Positions 6,337 to 9,106 of a stretch of DNA of 9,106 bases are shown piece by piece. The number at the start of each line of letters is the position of its first letter. Position 1 is the first letter of the stretch. A program made the position numbers and the translations under genes. This DNA comes from JAYEJW01 sp034716535 (GTDB lineage: Bacteria > Pseudomonadota > Gammaproteobacteria > Chromatiales > Chromatiaceae), in assembly GCA_034716535.1 (NCBI GenBank), contig JAYEJW010000417.1:1-9106 (forward strand), given 5' to 3'. Below the pieces are notes generated by a model, which did no database searches, had not been told where the DNA came from, and saw only the letters and a program-made list of their open reading frames with translations.

Positions 6337-7119
6337 ATGAAAACCGTCGTCCGCCTGCTTCTTCTGCTCCTGATGCTCCTGCCCCTCGCCCACGCGTCCG
6401 ATCTCGCCAAGGAGCAGCGCTGGGCCGACCAGATCGCGGACTCCCTGATCGACGGCGAGGCGGTCTGGCTTCAGGCCGGCGATGTGAGGTTTCTCGGCAT
6501 CTACACCGAGGCGGAAACGCCCACAGGGCGCGCTGCGCTGGTGATCCACGGCATCGGCGTCCACCCCGACTGGACACAGGTCGTCTACCCGCTGCGCACC
6601 GGCCTTCCGGCCCGCGGCTGGAGCACCTTGTCCCTGCAGATGCCCGTCCTGCCCAACGAGGCCGACAGCCTGGAGTATGCCCCTTTGTTCGAGGACGTGG
6701 CGCCGCGCATCGACGCCGGGATCGCCTACCTCGAGGAACAGGGCGCTGAGAAGATCGCCATCGTCGGCCACAGCCTGGGCGCGGCTATGTCCAGCTACTA
6801 CTTGTCCGGTCGACCGGACGGGATCACCGCCTACGTGGGTATCGGGATGCTCGGCGGCGCCAAGGACCCGCGCATGGACAATCTCCAGACTCTCCGGAAG
6901 ATCAACATCCCCGTGCTGGACATCTACGGCCAGAACGACCTGGTGCCCGTAACGAGCACTGCAGCCGAACGGGTGAAATCCGCCGAGAAGGCCGGCAATG
7001 AAGCCTACTCACAGGTACAGACGCCTCAAGCGGATCACTTTTACGAAGGGCACGAGGAGGCTTTGGTGGAGACCGTCACCGGCTGGCTGGACAAAACTCT
7101 GCCCGCCGCGTCCCGATAG
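6337..7119 (+). CDS. DUF3530 family exported alpha/beta hydrolase
   Basis: A 260-residue protein with a clear Sec signal peptide (leucine-rich core 6-16, likely cleavage after AHA at 20), so the mature enzyme should be periplasmic or envelope-attached. The alpha/beta-hydrolase features are an oxyanion-hole region VIHGIGVHPDW at about 69-79, nucleophile elbow GHSLGA with S146, candidate acid D201 (DIYGQNDLVP) and candidate base H234 (QADHFYEGHE). The GWSTLSLQMP segment at about 94-103 is typical of DUF3530. The substrate is unknown; esterase or lipase-like chemistry on an envelope component is an inference. The ATG at 6337 has GGAG 8 bases upstream. An upstream in-frame extension to 5878 exists but runs through the lipoprotein gene and would bury the signal peptide, so it is not the real start. 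It follows the lipoprotein gene and may be cotranscribed with it or driven by its own promoter. Confidence 0.9.
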   Translation: MKTVVRLLLLLLMLLPLAHASDLAKEQRWADQIADSLIDGEAVWLQAGDVRFLGIYTEAETPTGRAALVIHGIGVHPDWTQVVYPLRTGLPARGWSTLSLQMPVLPNEADSLEYAPLFEDVAPRIDAGIAYLEEQGAEKIAIVGHSLGAAMSSYYLSGRPDGITAYVGIGMLGGAKDPRMDNLQTLRKINIPVLDIYGQNDLVPVTSTAAERVKSAEKAGNEAYSQVQTPQADHFYEGHEEALVETVTGWLDKTLPAASR

Positions 7120-7192
7120 TTCCGATGCGCCCAATTGCTTCCAACATCAAGCAGCCACGACGCGGATGGTATGCTCAGGCATTGTGGGGGTG

Positions 7193-7269
7193 TCACGCGA
7201 AGACGCGAAGGCGCGAAGAAGGAGTCGTCAATCACCACCAAGATTTCGCGTCTTCGCGGCTTCGCGTGA
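7193..7269. repeat. MITE-like inverted repeat with CGCGAAG tandem units
   Basis: Arms at 7193-7215 and 7247-7269 are inverted copies with 21 of 23 positions matching, around a 31-nt centre. Each arm is built from a short tandem unit (CGCGAAG plus one base). RNA from either strand would form a long stem. This looks like a dispersed intergenic palindrome of the REP/MITE kind; related CGCAAAG/CGCGAAG repeats are common between genes in proteobacteria. It sits about 75 bp past the hydrolase stop and could act as a transcript 3' end or mRNA stabiliser. Confidence 0.75.
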
Positions 7270-7326
7270 ACCAACGAGGGGCTGAGTAAGGAAGTCAGGT
7301 TTGTTTAGGCGCAGTTGTACTAGGGC

Positions 7327-7340
7327 CCGGTTTCAACCGG
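7327..7340. repeat. small perfect palindrome downstream of yqhA relic
   Basis: CCGGTT-TC-AACCGG gives a short G/C-rich hairpin on either strand. It lies 20 bp beyond the stop of the minus-strand yqhA fragment, a position expected for its terminator, but no T-run follows in that direction. It is kept as a weak terminator remnant. Confidence 0.3.
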
Positions 7341-7359
7341 ACAAGTCAGGCCTCGGGAC

Positions 7360-7533
7360 TCAGTGCTCGCGGTGCGCTGCAAACGACAGTTTGTCCAGCA
7401 CCCCCATCAGCGCTGCCGAGACCACGAACGTGAGGTGGATGATCACGTACCACATCAGCTTGTCGTTCGGGATCTAGGGCGCATTGATGAAAGCCCGCAG
7501 CAACTGGATGGAGGATGTGCCTGCGGAAATCAG
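7360..7533 (-). pseudogene. yqhA: C-terminal relic of a YqhA (UPF0114) family membrane protein
   Basis: Read on the minus strand, 7533-7360 encodes LISAGTSSIQLLRAFINAP, an in-frame TAG (7476-7474), then IPNDKLMWYVIIHLTFVVSA and ALMGVLDKLSFAAHREH before TGA. This matches the end of YqhA-type proteins, in which SSIHLLRVF is followed by DNKLMWYVIIHLTFVLSA and MGYLDRL. Full-length YqhA is about 160 residues; only about the last 57 codons remain. The TAG sits where one CAG-to-TAG change would explain it, and the other codons still read cleanly, so decay is recent or the fragment is young. The N-terminal two-thirds are absent: upstream of 7533 the DNA belongs to the small secreted protein gene, whose stop TGA overlaps the junction. 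The functional family is a multi-pass inner-membrane protein of unknown role. This copy cannot make it. Confidence 0.85.
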
Positions 7534-7967
7534 CGTCTGTAGTAGGGGATCAGCCCCCCGCCAGGGCGGGGATGCTCTGCCCCCCCGCGACGCGGCATTA
7601 CCACGGTGCCGCCCCTGTTGATGATCACCGTATCGGCTCTCGGCGCGTAAGGATCTGGCCGGTATCCGCGGTAGGAATAGCCGCCACCGGAATACGCGGG
7701 GTGGTCGCAATCGCCGGTGTGGGAGCGGCCGAAGCGGCGCTGGTTGACGCAACGGTCGGACCAGAACTGCTTGACCGCCGGATCCAGCTCCTCGGCTGGC
7801 ACTCGTCCCCTACGAGGTGCGACCCCGTATCCGGGGGTAAGCTCGACCTCCTTCTCGCCGCCCCCCTGGCGGCTGGTGTCTCCGCGCCCGTGATACCGCT
7901 CGCCAGCCGCGCTCGCCGCTGCGAGGACCCAAAATATCGCCAATCCGACCAGAAACCGTCTGCGCAT
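7530..7967 (-). CDS. small secreted Arg/Gly/Tyr-rich protein, unrecognised
   Basis: A 145-residue protein of unknown function. A signal peptide is clear: MRRR, a hydrophobic core of about 14 residues, and a likely cut after ASAA near residue 21. The mature part is hydrophilic and low in complexity, with a central segment EELDPAVKQFWSDRCVNQRRF and GDCDHPAYSGGGYSYRGY. It has two cysteines 14 apart that could form a disulfide in the periplasm, and an Arg/Gly/Pro/Tyr-rich tail ending IPYYRR. Two ATGs lie in tandem (7970 and 7967); the second is preferred because GGAGG lies 5 bases before it, against 2 for the first. The gene starts 13 bp after the stop of the upstream 240-aa gene, so they probably form one transcript. 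Its own stop codon lies on the breakpoint with the yqhA relic, so the tail may not be the ancestral one. I do not recognise a family. Confidence 0.7.
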   Translation of the reverse strand: MRRRFLVGLAIFWVLAAASAAGERYHGRGDTSRQGGGEKEVELTPGYGVAPRRGRVPAEELDPAVKQFWSDRCVNQRRFGRSHTGDCDHPAYSGGGYSYRGYRPDPYAPRADTVIINRGGTVVMPRRGGAEHPRPGGGLIPYYRR

Positions 7968-7980
7968 CATTCCCTCCGGG

Positions 7981-8703
7981 TCACTTCACAATACGCCGCC
8001 CACCAACTACCTCGAGGCCGATGACGACGGAAGGCTCGCCACCACGCACGACCGAGCGGTTCCAGGGGATCAGGGCGGTCCGCAGGACATCGCCCACGCG
8101 ATCCCGGACGTAGCGGTCGAGCAAGACCTCGAGCGTGCAATGGTAGCTTCGGATGCCGTAGCCGTCGTCGCGGCGTACACAGGGACGGTAGTCCGCGTCC
8201 GGGATGAGGCGCTCGTCGACACAGAGGCGGACGAGCCGGCGCAACAATCCCGACATATCCGTCTCCTCCAGATCACAGGCGCTTCGCGAGCCGCACCAGG
8301 AGATGGATCGCTCCGCCAACGCGTCCTCGGGCGAGTCGAGCATTCGGCGGCGGCGCTGCTTGATCCAGTCCCCCGCCACCAACTGCACGGCTACCGAGGC
8401 CACCTGCTCGGAGACGAAACGGCGGTCGGCCATGTCTACAATCGCAGGAGGGACGAAGACACCGTGCAGCGACATGACGCGACGCGCGTCCTCCCGCGAG
8501 TGGTTGCGCTCCGCAAGCCGGTACCAGCGCCGCGCTTCGGCCATGGCATGGGTATCCCTCACCATGACCCCGCCGTCGGGCTGCAGGTCCCAGCCGTCCG
8601 GCCAGAGGGCGACCTGGTACGCGGGCAGCTCCGAGACCACCGCCGCGGCTGCCCGGTGTGCGGGCGCGAAGCGGACGAGCAGGGCTTGGGGAAGCGGGAT
8701 CAC
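7981..8703 (-). CDS. hypothetical cytoplasmic protein, unrecognised
   Basis: A 240-residue protein from GTG 8703, or 251 from TTG 8736. It has no signal peptide or membrane segment and is rich in Arg, Asp and Val. Visible features are AMAEARRWYRLAERNHSREDARRVMSLHG in the first half (residues named here by its core, RWYRLAERNHSRED), a basic run KQRRRR, and several cysteines in the second half (SWCGSRSACDLEE, RLVRLCVDE, DYRPCVRRDDGYGIRSYHC). The cysteines are not spaced as a recognisable zinc or iron-sulfur motif. The end, PSVVIGLEVVGGRRIVK, looks like beta strands. I chose GTG because GAGG lies 8 bases before it and because the best promoter (TATAGT at 8749-8744) would start RNA right at the TTG codon. 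Coding potential is supported by GC-rich codon use and by the tightly spaced downstream gene. No function is offered. Confidence 0.7.
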   Translation of the reverse strand: MIPLPQALLVRFAPAHRAAAAVVSELPAYQVALWPDGWDLQPDGGVMVRDTHAMAEARRWYRLAERNHSREDARRVMSLHGVFVPPAIVDMADRRFVSEQVASVAVQLVAGDWIKQRRRRMLDSPEDALAERSISWCGSRSACDLEETDMSGLLRRLVRLCVDERLIPDADYRPCVRRDDGYGIRSYHCTLEVLLDRYVRDRVGDVLRTALIPWNRSVVRGGEPSVVIGLEVVGGRRIVK

Positions 8704-8743
8704 GGCACGGACCTCAGGGTTATGGACATGGTCCAATTCTCCA

Positions 8744-8771
8744 ACTATAGCGCGCGGGGCCGGCTGGCCAA
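8744..8771 (-). promoter_or_regulatory. sigma-70-type promoter for the minus-strand hypothetical gene
   Basis: On the minus strand TTGGCC (8771-8766), a 16-bp spacer, then TATAGT (8749-8744). The -35 matches 4/6 and the -10 matches 5/6. Predicted transcription start is near 8737, one base before the TTG codon, so TTG use would be leaderless, while GTG 8703 would have a 33-nt leader carrying GAGG. Confidence 0.45.
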
Positions 8772-8792
8772 CCCGACAGGTGCGATTGCCGA

Positions 8793-8798
8793 TATAAT
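8793..8798 (+). promoter_or_regulatory. -10 box for cysZ
   Basis: A perfect TATAAT hexamer 37 bp before the cysZ ATG, in otherwise GC-rich DNA. The -35 region (about 8769-8776) is poor, with only CCGACA at 8773-8778 at too short a spacing, so an activator may be needed. Its upstream region overlaps the -35 of the divergent promoter. Confidence 0.5.
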
Positions 8799-8835
8799 CT
8801 CGGCTCAGTCTCTGGCAACAGCCTACGATCCCACC

Positions 8836-9106
8836 ATGGCAGTCACTCCCGTCTCCGGCGCCGGCTATCTGTTCATGGGCGTGGGGCTCATCAGGCAGCC
8901 CGGCCTCAAGCGTTTCGTGCTGATCCCGCTGCTGATCAACATCCTGGTGTTCTCCGCCGCCATCTACTACGGTGTCCTACAGTTCGAGTCCTTCATCGTC
9001 TGGATGGAGTCCAAGATCCCGTCCTGGCTACAGTGGTTGGACTGGATACTCTGGCCTATGTTCGTCCTTGCGCTTTTTATAGTGGTCTTCTACAGCTTCA
9101 CGCTGG
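8836..9106 (+). CDS. cysZ: CysZ-type sulfate permease, N-terminal part (runs off the window)
   Basis: The frame from ATG 8836 stays open to the window end, giving 90 residues of a protein usually about 250 long. It aligns in pattern with CysZ: a GYLFMGVGLIRQPGLKRF amphipathic start, PLLINILVF, then SWLQWLDWILWP. E. coli CysZ has the same order (QPGIRRFVILPLLVNILL, then PDWLQWLSYLLWP). Hydrophobic segments lie at about 27-47 and 70-90. CysZ is an inner-membrane sulfate uptake protein feeding assimilatory sulfate reduction and cysteine synthesis. No strong Shine-Dalgarno precedes the ATG; the next in-frame ATG is codon 14, which would remove the conserved start. The neighbours give no sulfur context inside the window. 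Related EI24/DUF540 proteins share the fold, but the sequence pattern is specifically CysZ-like. Confidence 0.88.
   Translation, partial: MAVTPVSGAGYLFMGVGLIRQPGLKRFVLIPLLINILVFSAAIYYGVLQFESFIVWMESKIPSWLQWLDWILWPMFVLALFIVVFYSFTL

Noticed and set aside
7292..7350. 8-bp direct repeat AAGTCAGG (7292-7299, 7343-7350) as a target-site duplication
   Set aside because: It encloses only about 43 bp with no element-like ends; likely chance.
4780..7815. Sigma-54 -24/-12 promoters at TGGCAC words (near 4785 and 7797)
   Set aside because: Neither has a TTGC-type -12 element at the required 5-bp spacing.
1..9106. CRISPR arrays, tRNA or rRNA genes
   Set aside because: No regularly spaced repeats, and no tRNA- or rRNA-like sequence seen on either strand by eye.

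Overview
The window looks like chromosomal DNA from a GC-rich gammaproteobacterium. The evidence is a CysZ-type sulfate permease start, a DUF6279 lipoprotein, a DUF3530 hydrolase and a YqhA (UPF0114) relic, all families I associate mainly with Gammaproteobacteria. A purple-sulfur or Thioalkalivibrio-like Chromatiales host is possible, but that is an inference and no marker gene here settles it.

Left end (1-1527): accessory DNA. Positions 1 to about 124 look like the 3' end of a group II intron on the + strand (domain V hairpin, then a domain VI hairpin with a candidate branch-point A). It abuts, in antisense, the stop codon of an A+T-rich gene for a GIY-YIG nuclease with a C-terminal DUF4357 domain. 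Behind that gene lie about 560 bp with no credible gene but with inverted GCATA/TATGC-type motifs.

Centre (1528-5160, minus strand): a tightly overlapping three-gene operon, transcribed in the order periplasmic PhnD-like binding protein, membrane histidine kinase, sigma-54-dependent response regulator. This is the architecture of AioX-AioS-AioR and ArxX-ArxS-ArxR arsenite sensing, where the binding protein is a sensor rather than a transporter subunit. The binding protein has a single cysteine in its predicted mature chain, at a plausible ligand position (WLCGLPY). No transporter genes and no regulated target gene are in the window, so the ligand is unknown.

Right of the operon, divergently on the + strand (5378-7119): a DUF6279 lipoprotein followed by a DUF3530 alpha/beta hydrolase with a secretion signal. 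Between them is a dyad and a good -10 box. Then come a MITE-like inverted repeat (7193-7269) and a decayed yqhA fragment (7360-7533, minus) with an in-frame TAG.

Right end: a minus-strand pair of unrecognised genes (a 240-251 aa cytoplasmic protein and a small secreted Arg/Gly/Tyr-rich protein). They are divergent from a gene truncated by the window edge that begins as cysZ (8836 onward). The 8704-8835 interval has face-to-face promoter candidates.
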